Positions 1 through 8,368 of a stretch of DNA of 64,000 nt are shown here, piece after piece. The stretch is from the NCBI GenBank assembly GCA_030447275.1, contig JAUJPF010000011.1, positions 18,254-82,253 on the forward strand, read 5' to 3'. The position numbers and the translations under genes were made by a program. The notes beneath the pieces were generated by a model. It searched no databases. It was not told the origin of the DNA and saw nothing but the letters and a program-made list of their open reading frames with translations. Each line of letters opens with the position of its first letter. The stretch's first letter is position 1. Origin of the DNA: Solirubrobacteraceae bacterium (lineage in GTDB: Bacteria; Actinomycetota; Thermoleophilia; Solirubrobacterales; Solirubrobacteraceae).

Positions 1-342
1 GGCCTGGAGGTGCGGGCTGTGCGGGTCGCCCTCCTGGTCGGCGGTGCTGTGGTGGTTGCGGTGGTGGGAGGTCCAGACGATGAGCGGGCCCTGCGCCGCC
101 ATCGTGCCGAGGACCGCGAGCCCGAGCCGGATCGGCTTCTTCGTCTTGAACGAGCGGTGCGCGAACAGCCGGTGGTACCCGACCGCCACCCCCAGCCCGG
201 TGAGGAGGTAGAAGACCGCGAGCAGCGCCAGGTCGACCCACCCCGCGAGGTCGTTCCAGAGCAGGACCATCCCCGCCGCGAGCCCCAGCGGCGGGACGAT
301 CGACATGATGAGGATGAAGTGCTTGTGGACCTTGCCTGTCAT
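1..342 (-). CDS. Fatty acid (acyl-CoA) desaturase, N-terminal part, cut by window edge
   Basis: The frame is open from an ATG at 342 to the window edge. It encodes about 114 residues of a membrane di-iron desaturase. Two hydrophobic segments (about residues 9-27 and 35-52) are followed by the first histidine box GYHRLFAHRSF (HX4H) and the second box HHRNHH (HXXHH), both typical of delta-9 acyl-CoA or stearoyl-CoA-type desaturases that place a cis double bond in saturated acyl chains using O2 and an electron donor. The third histidine box lies beyond the edge. The start is 34 bp after the stop of the cyclopropane-synthase-like gene, so it is probably the last gene of the ACP-methyltransferase-desaturase operon. 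The family is well supported; the exact regiospecificity is not. Confidence 0.85.
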   Translation of the reverse strand, partial: MTGKVHKHFILIMSIVPPLGLAAGMVLLWNDLAGWVDLALLAVFYLLTGLGVAVGYHRLFAHRSFKTKKPIRLGLAVLGTMAAQGPLIVWTSHHRNHHSTADQEGDPHSPHLQA

Positions 343-376
343 CTCTGAACCTCCCGTTTGCTCCCTGGGGTGATCC

Positions 377-1255
377 TCAGACCCGCTCGAGGACCAACCG
401 GAGAAGCGCGAGATGGCGCCTCTCGAAGTGGCCGACCGTGGCGCTGAGGTAGCGCTCGTAGTCGGCCACCGCCTGCTCGCCGACGAGCTCGACCGCGGCC
501 TCGCGGTTCGCCACCAGCCGCCCGAGCCACTCCCGGCACGTCAGGGCGTAGTGCTCGGCGTCGTTGCGCACCGAAACCACCTCGAACGAGCGCTCGGCGG
601 CCGCGGTGATCTCCGACAGCCACGGCAGCTCGGACTCGGTGAAGATCGTCTCGATGATGAACCGCAGGTCGCGGACCGTCTGCCGGTCGAGCCGGACGTT
701 GCTGCCCTTCGCGTTGGTCTGAAGCGCCAGCCGCCCGCCGGGCGCGAGCTGCTCGTGGCAGGACCGGAAGAACCGGCGGTACGCCTCGACGCGCTCGTCG
801 CGGTCGAGCCCGTAGCGCGCGAAGTGCTCGAAGGCTCCGATCGAGATGATCGCGTCGTACGGCTCGTCGGCCTCGTGGTCGGCCCAGCTCTCGACCCGGA
901 CGTCGCACCGCGACCCGCCGCGGGCGGCGGCCGTCTTGGCCTGCTCCTCGCTGAGCGTCAGCCCGACCGCGCGCTCGACGCCGTGGACGCCGACGAGGCG
1001 CTCGAGGAGGCTCCCCCAGCCGCAGCCCACGTCGAGCACGCGCCGCGCTCCGCCCGCCCGCGCCCCCTCGACGAGGTGGTCGAGCTTGCGCACCTGGGCC
1101 TGCTCGAGCGTGTCGCCCTCCTCCCACAGCGCGCAGGAGTAGGTCATCGTCGGGTCGAGCCAGAGCCGGTAGAAGTCGTTGCCGAGGTCGTAGTGCCGGC
1201 CGATCGCCGCAGCCGAGGCTCCGGCGTATCCCGGTGTCGCCTCGGCCGTGCTCAT
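377..1255 (-). CDS. Cyclopropane-fatty-acyl-phospholipid synthase-family methyltransferase
   Basis: This 292-residue class I SAM methyltransferase begins with the family hallmark HYDLGNDFYRLWLDPTMTYS (about residues 21-40). The SAM-binding motif VLDVGCGWGSL follows at about 73-83. Members transfer a methylene or methyl group from SAM to cis double bonds of acyl chains in membrane lipids. The length matches the mycobacterial mycolic-acid CmaA/MmaA type rather than the longer E. coli Cfa, which has an extra N-terminal domain. The start ATG overlaps the stop of the upstream acyl carrier protein gene (ATGA), so translation is probably coupled. A desaturase that could supply its double-bond substrate follows downstream. 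The specific product (cyclopropane or methyl branch) cannot be read from the sequence. Confidence 0.88.
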   Translation of the reverse strand: MSTAEATPGYAGASAAAIGRHYDLGNDFYRLWLDPTMTYSCALWEEGDTLEQAQVRKLDHLVEGARAGGARRVLDVGCGWGSLLERLVGVHGVERAVGLTLSEEQAKTAAARGGSRCDVRVESWADHEADEPYDAIISIGAFEHFARYGLDRDERVEAYRRFFRSCHEQLAPGGRLALQTNAKGSNVRLDRQTVRDLRFIIETIFTESELPWLSEITAAAERSFEVVSVRNDAEHYALTCREWLGRLVANREAAVELVGEQAVADYERYLSATVGHFERRHLALLRLVLERV

Positions 1256-1530
1256 GCCCGCGCGGGTGCCGTGCCGCCGGCCTTCGCCACGAGGGCGTTG
1301 ACCACGGCCACCAGCTCGCCCAGCGTCTTCACGTCGGCCGCGGCGGTCGGATCGAGCTCCGTCCCGACACGTTCCTCGATCGCGAAGTAGATCTCCGTGA
1401 GGTCGAGGCTCGACAGGCCCAGTTCCTTGAGCGTGGAGCCCGCCGTGACGGGCGCCTCGGGGGGCAGCTTCGCCCCGAGCTGGGCGCGGACGATCGCGGC
1501 GACATCGCCCTCTGCTATCGGCTGCGGCAC
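1252..1530 (-). CDS. Acyl carrier protein-like protein
   Basis: A 92-residue protein with the carrier-protein fold signature: helix I, then ELGLSSLDLTEIYFAIEE, where the serine of GLSSLDL is the expected 4'-phosphopantetheine attachment site. A GTG at 1530 is preferred as start because a GAGGAGG-type ribosome site lies a few bases upstream; an ATG 14 codons earlier (1572) is also possible. The stop overlaps the ATG of the cyclopropane-synthase-like gene. Such a carrier next to a lipid methyltransferase and a desaturase suggests acyl-chain modification, perhaps on carrier-bound or phospholipid substrates, but this link is inferred from context. The short gap to the divergent flavoprotein gene at 1642 must hold promoters for both directions. 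Confidence 0.8.
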   Translation of the reverse strand: MPQPIAEGDVAAIVRAQLGAKLPPEAPVTAGSTLKELGLSSLDLTEIYFAIEERVGTELDPTAAADVKTLGELVAVVNALVAKAGGTAPARA

Positions 1531-1641
1531 GCCTCTCCTCCTCGTTCTGGGCGACACGCTGAACGCTAGCACAGGTTTTCGCGACTAATGTGCGATCTGC
1601 GGAAGATCGGGTAGCCCTTCTCGAAGACGGAGTACCGATTA

Positions 1642-3009
1642 ATGACTGATCGCATCACGCAGCCCGCCGGACCGGAGAGCGAGGGCGCCGACGTGGCGGT
1701 CGTCGGCGGCGGCGTCTCGGGCGTCGCGGCCGCCTGGTCCCTGGAGCGGCTGGGGCGGCGGCCGAGGCTGATCGAGCGCTCGGGCGCGCTCGGCGGGCGG
1801 TCGGGGTCGCTCCGGCTCGGGTCGCGGGACGTCACGCTCGGCGGGAAGAACATCGGCCGCCGCTACGTCCTGTTCCGGGAGTTCGCCGCGTCGCTGGGCT
1901 TCGACTCCTACGAGCACTTCGGGATCAACTCGTCGCGGATCGACGACGGCCGCCTGCGCGTGATCGACGGGTCGCGCAAGGTGGGCGCGGCGCGCGAGCT
2001 GCTCCGCGGTGCGCGGCTGCGCGACGCCGCCCGCTTCGCCCGGCTCGCGCGGACCGTCGTCCGCGAGTCGGACAACCGCTTCCTCGGGTCCGACGCGTTC
2101 GCGGAGCTCGGTCGCAGGTCTGACGACCGGCCGCTGAGCGCGCACTTCGGCGCCCGCTTCTGCGCCGGCTCCCTGCGACCGATGACGGTCCGGATGAACG
2201 GGGCCGAGCCGGACGAGGTGTACCTCGGGACGTTCGGGACGAACCTCGGGATGCTGCTCGACGGCTACGAGCAGCTCGACGCGAGCATGTCCGAGCTCTT
2301 CGGCGCGTACGAGCGACGGGTCGGCGCGTCGGTCGACACCGCTGTGGAGGGGCTCGTCGTGCGCGGCGGCCGCGTGCGCGGGCTCGAGCTGCGGCGACCG
2401 GACGGGTCGGTCGAGACCTCCGAGCACGACGACGTCGTGCTCGCGCTGCCGGCGGGGGCGGCGGCCGAGCTGATCGCGCCGCACCTGCCGCCGCTCGCCG
2501 ACGAGCTGCGGCGCGTCCGCTACTTCCCGGCGGCGGTCGTGCTCGCGGAGTACGCGGAGCCGGTCTTCGGGGAGGAGGTCCGCGCGCTGATCTTCCCCCC
2601 GGGCGAGCCGGTGACCAACGCCGGCGCGTACGGGATGAGTGCCCGCCACATCGTCCGCTACACGTTCAGCGGGCGCGCCGCGCGCGAGCTGGTGGGCGCC
2701 GGAGCCGATCTCGCGCAGCTGCTCGCGATCGGGGAGGAGCGGCTGGGGCGGCACTTCCCGGTCGACCCGGCCGCGCGCCGCGGGTTCGTGGGCCGCGGAT
2801 GGGACGCCGCGTACTGTGGCTACCTGCCGCGCCACGCGGACTTCATGGGCCGCGTGAACGGCCTGCTCGGCAGGCTCGAAGGCCTGCACCTCACCGGCGA
2901 CTACGTGCGCGGCGTCTCGATCGAGGCGTGCTTCCGCGCCGGCCGCGAGTGCGCCGAGCGCGTCGCCGCGGGCGCCCGCGTCGCGCCGCTGCCCCGCGCC
3001 GCCGTGTGA
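1642..3009 (+). CDS. FAD-dependent amine-oxidase/phytoene-desaturase-like oxidoreductase
   Basis: This 455-residue flavoprotein has an N-terminal Rossmann dinucleotide motif VVGGGVSGVAAAWSLERLG (about residues 20-38), then the acidic ribose contact and the GGRSGS stretch seen in monoamine oxidase, protoporphyrinogen oxidase and phytoene desaturase relatives. The C-terminus has the second FAD-contact motif LTGDYVRGVSIEACFRAGR. The substrate cannot be told from sequence. It is divergent from the ACP/methyltransferase/desaturase operon, which hints at lipid or isoprenoid oxidation, but this is only context. The start ATG at 1642 is the first in frame. The next gene follows after 47 bp on the same strand. 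Confidence 0.75.
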   Translation: MTDRITQPAGPESEGADVAVVGGGVSGVAAAWSLERLGRRPRLIERSGALGGRSGSLRLGSRDVTLGGKNIGRRYVLFREFAASLGFDSYEHFGINSSRIDDGRLRVIDGSRKVGAARELLRGARLRDAARFARLARTVVRESDNRFLGSDAFAELGRRSDDRPLSAHFGARFCAGSLRPMTVRMNGAEPDEVYLGTFGTNLGMLLDGYEQLDASMSELFGAYERRVGASVDTAVEGLVVRGGRVRGLELRRPDGSVETSEHDDVVLALPAGAAAELIAPHLPPLADELRRVRYFPAAVVLAEYAEPVFGEEVRALIFPPGEPVTNAGAYGMSARHIVRYTFSGRAARELVGAGADLAQLLAIGEERLGRHFPVDPAARRGFVGRGWDAAYCGYLPRHADFMGRVNGLLGRLEGLHLTGDYVRGVSIEACFRAGRECAERVAAGARVAPLPRAAV

Positions 3010-3056
3010 TCGCGTCCTGACGCAAACCGTACGCGGGGCCTCTCACCCTGGGGTCC

Positions 3057-4070
3057 ATGCAGATCCTCCGCCACCCCCTCGCGGTCGCCGCGCCCGGCGT
3101 CGCCGCGCTCGTCCTCGCGCTGGTCGCCCTCGGCCGGGACGACGGCGGAGAGCGGCGCGTCGAGGTCCGGACCTCCGGCGCGGCGGCGCGCGCCACCGCG
3201 CCCAGCTTCCGCGAGCTCTACGACCGCGCCGACGGCGTCGTCGCCCGCGTCGAGGCGCGCCGCGGCCCCCAGGACCCGCCGTTCGGCAACGGCCGGCGCA
3301 CCGCCACGGGCGCCGGCTTCTTGATCGACGGCGACGGCCACGTCGTCACCAACGCGCACGTCGTCGACGGCGCCCGCTCGGCGACGCTGCGCTTCGCGCG
3401 CTCGCAGCGGCGCGTCCCGGCGCGGATCGTCGGCCGCGACCGGGCCAGCGACCTCGCCGTGCTGCGCGTCGACCCCGATCGCGTGCGCGGCGAGCGCCCG
3501 CTCGCGCTGGCGCCGGCGGCGGACATCGACGTCGGCGACCCCGTCCTCGCCCTCGGCACGCCGTTCCGCCTCCAGAGCAGCGCCTCGGCCGGGATCGTCT
3601 CGGCGACGGGCCGGCTGATCCGCGGCCTCAACGGGCTGAGCATCCCCGACGCCGTCCAGACCGACGCCGCGATCAACCCGGGCAACTCGGGCGGGCCGCT
3701 GCTCGACGAGCGCGGCCGAGTCGTGGGCGTCAACAGCCAGGGCCGCGCGGCGGGCGTCAGCTTCGCCATCTCGTCGACGACGCTGCGGCGCGTCGTCCCG
3801 CAGCTCCTCGACGACGGCCGGGCCGAGACGGCGTACCTCGGCGTCTCGGTCGCCGAGGGAGGCCGCGTGACCTCGGTCCGGCCCGGCGGGCCGGCCGCCG
3901 ACGCCGGGATCCGGACCGGCGACGTCATCCGCAGGATCGGCGACAGGCCCACGCTCCAGGACGGAGCGGTGGCCAGCACGGTGGTCGCCCGCCGCCCCGG
4001 CGAGCGGGTCCGGGTCGAGCTGCGGAGGCGCACGGTGACCGTCCGGCTCGGCACGCAGCCCCGGCGATGA
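3057..4070 (+). CDS. HtrA/DegP-like trypsin-fold serine protease with one PDZ domain
   Basis: The 337-residue protein has an N-terminal hydrophobic segment (about residues 8-26) acting as signal or membrane anchor, then a trypsin-like domain. The catalytic triad is visible: H101 in TNAHVVDG, D132 in ASDLAVLRV and S211 in NPGNSGGPL. A single PDZ domain follows (about 245-330, starting near AYLGVSVAEGG). The family degrades or processes misfolded envelope proteins outside the membrane. The length is typical of actinobacterial one-PDZ HtrA-like proteases. The gene is 12 bp upstream of the PhoD-like gene on the same strand and may be co-transcribed with it. The substrate is unknown. Confidence 0.88.
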   Translation: MQILRHPLAVAAPGVAALVLALVALGRDDGGERRVEVRTSGAAARATAPSFRELYDRADGVVARVEARRGPQDPPFGNGRRTATGAGFLIDGDGHVVTNAHVVDGARSATLRFARSQRRVPARIVGRDRASDLAVLRVDPDRVRGERPLALAPAADIDVGDPVLALGTPFRLQSSASAGIVSATGRLIRGLNGLSIPDAVQTDAAINPGNSGGPLLDERGRVVGVNSQGRAAGVSFAISSTTLRRVVPQLLDDGRAETAYLGVSVAEGGRVTSVRPGGPAADAGIRTGDVIRRIGDRPTLQDGAVASTVVARRPGERVRVELRRRTVTVRLGTQPRR

Positions 4071-4082
4071 GAGGATGCACGG

Positions 4083-5735
4083 GTGCCCGCCCTGATCCTC
4101 GGCCCCGTCCTGCGCTACGTCGACGAGAACGAGGCGACGGTGTGGGTCGAGACCGACGCTCCCTGCGAGGTCGAGATCCTCGGCCACACCGAGCCCACGT
4201 TCCACGTCAGCGGCCACCACTACGCGCTGGTGCACGTGACGGGGCTCGTAGCGGGGACGACGAACGAGTACGAGGTCGCGCTGGACGGCGAGCGCGCCTG
4301 GCCGGACGCCGCGCCCGAGGGCTTCCCGCCCAGCGTCATCCGCACGCCGGCCCCGGGCCACCGCGCCCGGATCGCCTTCGGCTCGTGCCGCGTCGCCGCC
4401 CCGCACGAGCCGCCCTACGCGCTCTCCAAGGACGAGGACGACGGCGGCCGCGAGGTCGACGCGCTGTACGCGCTCGCGCTGCGGATGCGCGACCAGCCGA
4501 TGGACGAGTGGCCGTCGCGCCTCGTGATGATCGGCGACCAGGTCTACGCCGACGAGGTCTCTCCCGCCGCGCTCGAGTTCATCGAGAGCCGGCGCGACAC
4601 CAGCGAGCCGCCGTGCGAGGAGGTCGCCGACTTCGAGGAGTACACGCGGCTGTACTGGGAGTCGTGGGGCGAGCCGGTCATGCGCTGGCTGCTCTCGACG
4701 GTCGCCACCGCGATGCTCTTCGACGACCACGACGTCCACGACGACTGGAACATCTCGGCCTCGTGGCTCGAGGACTGGCGCGCGAAGCCGTGGTGGGACG
4801 AGCGCATCCGCGGCGCGTTCTCGTCGTACTGGGTCTACCAGCACATCGGCAACCTCGCCCCGTCGCACCTGCACGACGACCACGACCTCTACGACAAGGT
4901 GCGCGAGGCCGACGACGCCGCCGAGGTGCTGCGCGAGTTCGCGATCGAGGCCGACCGCGAGACCGAGGGGGCGCGGTGGAGCTACTGCCGCGACTACGGC
5001 GGCGTGCGGTTCGTCGCCGTCGACTCGCGCGCGGGGCGGTCGTTCGCCGACGGCCGCCGCTCGATGTTCGACGACCACGAGTGGGACTGGATCTGCGAGC
5101 ACCTCGTCGGCGGGCACGACCACCTCGTCATCGCGACGACGCTGCCGCTGCTGCTCGGGCAGGGGCTCCACTTCCTCGAGGCGTGGAACGAGGCGACGGC
5201 GGACGGCGCGTACGGGACGTGGTTCTGCGGCATCGCCGAGAAGATCCGGCGGGCCGGCGATCTCGAGCACTGGGCGGCGTTCGGCGAGTCGTTCGACCGG
5301 CTGACCAAGCGGATCGAGGAGGTGGCCGCCGGCAGGCACGGCGAGCCGCCGGCCTCGATCGTGATCATCTCCGGCGACGTGCACCACGCCTACCTCGCCG
5401 AGGTCGCCTTCCGGCGCGAGGCCGGCGCGCGCAGCCCCGTCTACCAGGCGGTGTGCTCGCCGTTCCGAAACCCGCTCGACGGGCGCGAGCGGCGCGCGGT
5501 GCGCTTCGGCACCTCGCCCGCCGGCCACGCCATCGCGCGGGCGCTCGCCCGGACGGCGGGAGTCCGCGACCCCGAGCACATCCGCTGGCGCATCTCCGAG
5601 GGCCCGTTCTTCGACAACCAGGTCGCGACGCTCGACCTCCAAGGGCGCCGGGCGGCGCTGCGCGTCGAGCGCACCGTGCCGAAGGAGTGGGAGCACCCGA
5701 AGCTCCACGCGTGCCTGAACAGGCGCCTGGCCTGA
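4083..5735 (+). CDS. PhoD-like metallophosphatase (alkaline phosphatase D family)
   Basis: A 550-residue protein starting at GTG 4083, in line with the family. The N-terminal third (about 1-90) is a fibronectin-like PhoD N domain. The PhoD catalytic domain follows with metal-ligand motifs FGSCR (near residue 99), MIGDQVYADEVS (about 150), LFDDHDVHDDWN (about 214) and, near the C-terminal part, SGDVHHAYLAE. Members hydrolyse phosphodiesters and phosphomonoesters using Fe/Ca-type centres. No twin-arginine signal peptide is visible at the N-terminus, unlike secreted B. subtilis PhoD, so this version may be cytoplasmic. Its natural substrate is not evident. It follows the HtrA-like gene closely. 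Confidence 0.87.
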   Translation: MPALILGPVLRYVDENEATVWVETDAPCEVEILGHTEPTFHVSGHHYALVHVTGLVAGTTNEYEVALDGERAWPDAAPEGFPPSVIRTPAPGHRARIAFGSCRVAAPHEPPYALSKDEDDGGREVDALYALALRMRDQPMDEWPSRLVMIGDQVYADEVSPAALEFIESRRDTSEPPCEEVADFEEYTRLYWESWGEPVMRWLLSTVATAMLFDDHDVHDDWNISASWLEDWRAKPWWDERIRGAFSSYWVYQHIGNLAPSHLHDDHDLYDKVREADDAAEVLREFAIEADRETEGARWSYCRDYGGVRFVAVDSRAGRSFADGRRSMFDDHEWDWICEHLVGGHDHLVIATTLPLLLGQGLHFLEAWNEATADGAYGTWFCGIAEKIRRAGDLEHWAAFGESFDRLTKRIEEVAAGRHGEPPASIVIISGDVHHAYLAEVAFRREAGARSPVYQAVCSPFRNPLDGRERRAVRFGTSPAGHAIARALARTAGVRDPEHIRWRISEGPFFDNQVATLDLQGRRAALRVERTVPKEWEHPKLHACLNRRLA

Positions 5736-5748
5736 GGGCGGCTCGGGC

Positions 5749-6186
5749 CTAGTCCGGGTCGACGCGGCGGCGCGTCGCTTTCTTCTCGCTCGCGCGGCGC
5801 TTGGCCTCGAGACGGCGGCGGCGCCCCCCCGCCCGCCGGCGGGGGGCGCGCGCCGGGCGGGGGGACTGCAGCGGGGGGGGCGCGCGGCGCGGGCGGGGGA
5901 CGTGCAGGCCGTGGGCGATCCGCCGCGACAGGCGCTCGAGGGCCAGCTCGCGGTTGCGCGCCTGGCTGCGCGCGTCCTGGGCGACGGCGACCACCCGCGG
6001 GCCGCAGCGCTCGACGAGGCGGCGCTTCTGCTCGCCGGTCAGCGTCCGCGACGCGGCGACGTCGAAGCTCGCCTCGATCCGCGAGGCGGTGACGTTGGCG
6101 TGCTGCCCGCCCGGCCCGGACGAGCGGCTCGCGCGCACGACGACCTCGTCGAGCGGGATCGCGACGCTGGCGGTGACGCGCAGCAT
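5749..6186 (-). CDS. arfB: Peptidyl-tRNA hydrolase ArfB (GGQ-domain ribosome rescue factor)
   Basis: A 145-residue protein from ATG 6186. It has a class I release-factor core without codon-recognition domains; the catalytic GGQ is at residues 26-28 within SGPGGQHANVTASR. The C-terminal tail is very basic, ending in a stretch like RRRRLEAKRRASEKKATRRR. ArfB (YaeJ) enters stalled ribosomes on non-stop mRNAs with this tail in the mRNA channel and hydrolyses the peptidyl-tRNA. An ATG 19 codons further upstream is open, but the added residues are not family-like and would overlap the divergent gene. The tail is encoded by long G and C runs (about 5821-5895) that are easy to mis-sequence, so its exact residues are uncertain. 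Confidence 0.88.
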   Translation of the reverse strand: MLRVTASVAIPLDEVVVRASRSSGPGGQHANVTASRIEASFDVAASRTLTGEQKRRLVERCGPRVVAVAQDARSQARNRELALERLSRRIAHGLHVPRPRRAPPPLQSPRPARAPRRRAGGRRRRLEAKRRASEKKATRRRVDPD

Positions 6187-6212
6187 GGCCTTGTTCCTAG
6201 CATGGCCCGGGC

Positions 6213-6575
6213 ATGTCGAGCGTCCCCACGATCCACCGCGCACTCGCCTCCGGGTTCCTGGCGCTCGCGTTCGCCGGGTTCTTCTTCGCGGGGCTGGGCG
6301 CGTACGGCGTGGCCACCTACACCCCGCACGAGATGATCGGCTCGGCGCTGATGGTCGTCGCCGCGCTGCTCGCGGTGCTGGCCATCGTCGGGCGGCGCGA
6401 GGCGCGGCAGGCGAGCCTCGTGCTCGTCGTGCTCATGCTCGTCCAGGTGCTGCTCGGCGTCGTCGGGGAGGAGGTCGGCGCGCTCGGCGGCCTGCACGCG
6501 CTGAACGCGCTGCTCGTCCTCGTCGCCGCCTACCAGGCGATGCGCGGGCTGCCGCTCCGCTTCCCCGAGCCCTAG
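6213..6575 (+). CDS. Small four-helix membrane protein (DUF6220-like)
   Basis: The 120-residue protein has four hydrophobic segments at about residues 10-30, 42-60, 66-84 and 90-106. Short polar links include the pattern YTPHEMIG, which resembles small membrane proteins grouped as DUF6220; that assignment is from memory of the pattern. No enzymatic motif is seen. It is divergent from arfB with about 26 bp between the starts, and its stop overlaps the stop of the convergent O-methyltransferase. Function unknown. Confidence 0.7.
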   Translation: MSSVPTIHRALASGFLALAFAGFFFAGLGAYGVATYTPHEMIGSALMVVAALLAVLAIVGRREARQASLVLVVLMLVQVLLGVVGEEVGALGGLHALNALLVLVAAYQAMRGLPLRFPEP

Positions 6576-7660
6576 CGGGGCGCGATCCCCTCGACGAGCC
6601 CGGGGCCCGCCGTGCGGCGGACCTCGCCGGGGGTCAGGCCGGCGCCGCGCAGCAGCGCGTGCAGCTCGGCGACCGAGCGTTGGCGCCCGCCGTCGGTCTG
6701 GGTGAGCATGAGGACGTCGACGAACGAGGCGATCGGCTCGACCTCGTCGCGCTCCTGGAGCGTCTCGACGAGCACGAGGCGCGCGCCGGGCGGCATCGCT
6801 TCGCGCACCGTCGCGAGGATCGCGCGGCAGCGCTCGTCGTCCCAGTCGTGCAGGACGTCCTTCATCACGTAGACGTCGGCCTTCGCGGCGACGTGCTCGA
6901 AGAAGTCGCCCTCGCTCAGCTCGACGCGGTCGCGCACGCCGGCCTTCGCCAGGTGGTCCTCGGCCTCGGCGAGGACGCCGCGCGCGTCGACGAGGACCCC
7001 GCGCAGCCGCGGCCGGGCGTTCAGGACGGCGGCGAGCAGCGTGCCGACGCCGCCGGCGACGTCGCACACCGTCCCCTGCTCGGGCCAGTCGTAGCCGGCG
7101 ACGATCGCCGGGGCGTCGAGCTCGGTGATGCGGCGCATGCTCGCCGCGAACTGGCGCTCCTCCTCCGGGTGCTTCTCGAAGTACGACCACACGGACTCGC
7201 CGTGGACGGCGGGGAACGACGGCTCGCCCGTGCGGATCGTGTCGCTCACGCCGGCCCACGCCTGCTGGACGGCGGGGCTCGTCGCGTAGAGGACCCACGG
7301 GCGGACCGACGCCGGATGGTCGCCGCGCAGGACGTGGCCGGTGCGGGTCAGGCGGAAGCGCCCGCGGCGGTCGAGCCGGACGAGGCCGTGGAGCGCGGCG
7401 AAGCGCAGCACGCGGTGCAGCGCGTCGGCATCGAGGTCCTTCTCGCGGGCGAGCTCGGCCGCCGTCCGCGCGCCGCGGGCGAGCGCCTCGGGGATCTCGT
7501 GCTGGGCGAGCGCGCGCATCGCGAAGGCGGGGGCGAAGCCGATCGAGCGCTGGAGCGCCGCGAGGTCGGCGGGGATGATCCGGTCGCCGAGGCGCTCGAC
7601 GGCGACGCGCGACGCGAGGACGGCGCGGGCGATCCGGCGGGGCGGTGCGCGGTCGGGCAT
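6572..7660 (-). CDS. Class I SAM O-methyltransferase (plant/antibiotic O-methyltransferase type)
   Basis: The 362-residue enzyme has an N-terminal winged-helix dimerisation domain (about 30-110) and a C-terminal Rossmann methyltransferase domain. The SAM motif VCDVAGGVGTLLAAVL is near residue 190 and the family signature MKDVLHDWDDERC near 265, where the histidine is the usual general base. Relatives methylate hydroxyl groups of phenolics, hydroxyneurosporene or antibiotic intermediates. The neighbours (P450s, other methyltransferases) do not form a clear pathway, so the substrate is open. The gene is 9 bp downstream of the SpoU-type methylase on the same strand, so co-transcription is likely. 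Confidence 0.85.
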   Translation of the reverse strand: MPDRAPPRRIARAVLASRVAVERLGDRIIPADLAALQRSIGFAPAFAMRALAQHEIPEALARGARTAAELAREKDLDADALHRVLRFAALHGLVRLDRRGRFRLTRTGHVLRGDHPASVRPWVLYATSPAVQQAWAGVSDTIRTGEPSFPAVHGESVWSYFEKHPEEERQFAASMRRITELDAPAIVAGYDWPEQGTVCDVAGGVGTLLAAVLNARPRLRGVLVDARGVLAEAEDHLAKAGVRDRVELSEGDFFEHVAAKADVYVMKDVLHDWDDERCRAILATVREAMPPGARLVLVETLQERDEVEPIASFVDVLMLTQTDGGRQRSVAELHALLRGAGLTPGEVRRTAGPGLVEGIAPR

Positions 7661-7669
7661 GGGCGAACC

Positions 7670-8350
7670 CTAATCGCGCCGCGCGAGCTCCCACGCGAGG
7701 ATCGCGGCCGCGGCCGCGACGTTCAGCGACTCGAAGCCGGGGGCAGGGATCGTGACGGCGAGGTCGCACCGCGCGCGCTCCTCGGCGCTCAGCCCCGCGG
7801 CCTCGGCGCCGAGCACGACCGAGGCGTCCGGAGGAAGCTCGGCGGGATGGACGCCGCCGCGCGGCACGGCGGCCGCGAGCGGCCCGCCGGCGAGCGCGGC
7901 GCCCTCCGCCACGAGTCCGCGCCGGAACGTGGCGCCCCTCGCCGCGCGCAGCGCCTTGCGCGACCACGGATCGCCGCAGCCCGCCGTCAGCGCGACGCGC
8001 GGCAGGCCGAACGCCGCCGCGGACCTGACGATCGAGCCGACGTTGCCGGGGTCCTCGACCCCGGCCAGGACGAGGCTGCGAGACGGGAGCGGCCCGGCGG
8101 GTGCCTGCGGCGTGCGACACACCGCGATCACGGCCGGCGGCTGGCCCGCGAAGGCGAGCGCGCGCAGCGCGTCGGGCGAGGCGTCCTCGGCGGCGAGCAC
8201 CCACTCGACCTCGACGCCCGCCGCGCGTGCCTCGCGCAGCAGCTCGCGGTCGTCGACGACGAACGCGCCCTCCTCGCGGCGCGCGCCGGCGTCGCGCAAG
8301 AGCCGCGCCGCGCGGACCACCCGGGGATCGCGAGCGGAGGTGGCGGCCAC
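7670..8350 (-). CDS. SpoU/TrmH-family RNA 2'-O-methyltransferase
   Basis: A 226-residue SPOUT enzyme with all three SpoU motifs: AGVEDPGNVGSIVRSAAAFG (motif 1), VVLGAEAAGLS (motif 2) and IPAPGFESLNVAAAAAIL (motif 3). The deep-trefoil-knot fold binds SAM and methylates ribose 2'-OH of rRNA or tRNA. A short N-terminal substrate-binding domain precedes it. The GTG at 8350 is chosen because the further open frame upstream runs antisense through the divergent P450 gene and has no family-like sequence. The precise RNA target (a 23S rRNA site or tRNA Gm18) is not evident. Confidence 0.85.
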   Translation of the reverse strand: MAATSARDPRVVRAARLLRDAGARREEGAFVVDDRELLREARAAGVEVEWVLAAEDASPDALRALAFAGQPPAVIAVCRTPQAPAGPLPSRSLVLAGVEDPGNVGSIVRSAAAFGLPRVALTAGCGDPWSRKALRAARGATFRRGLVAEGAALAGGPLAAAVPRGGVHPAELPPDASVVLGAEAAGLSAEERARCDLAVTIPAPGFESLNVAAAAAILAWELARRD

Positions 8351-8368
8351 GCGGGCATACTGCCACCG

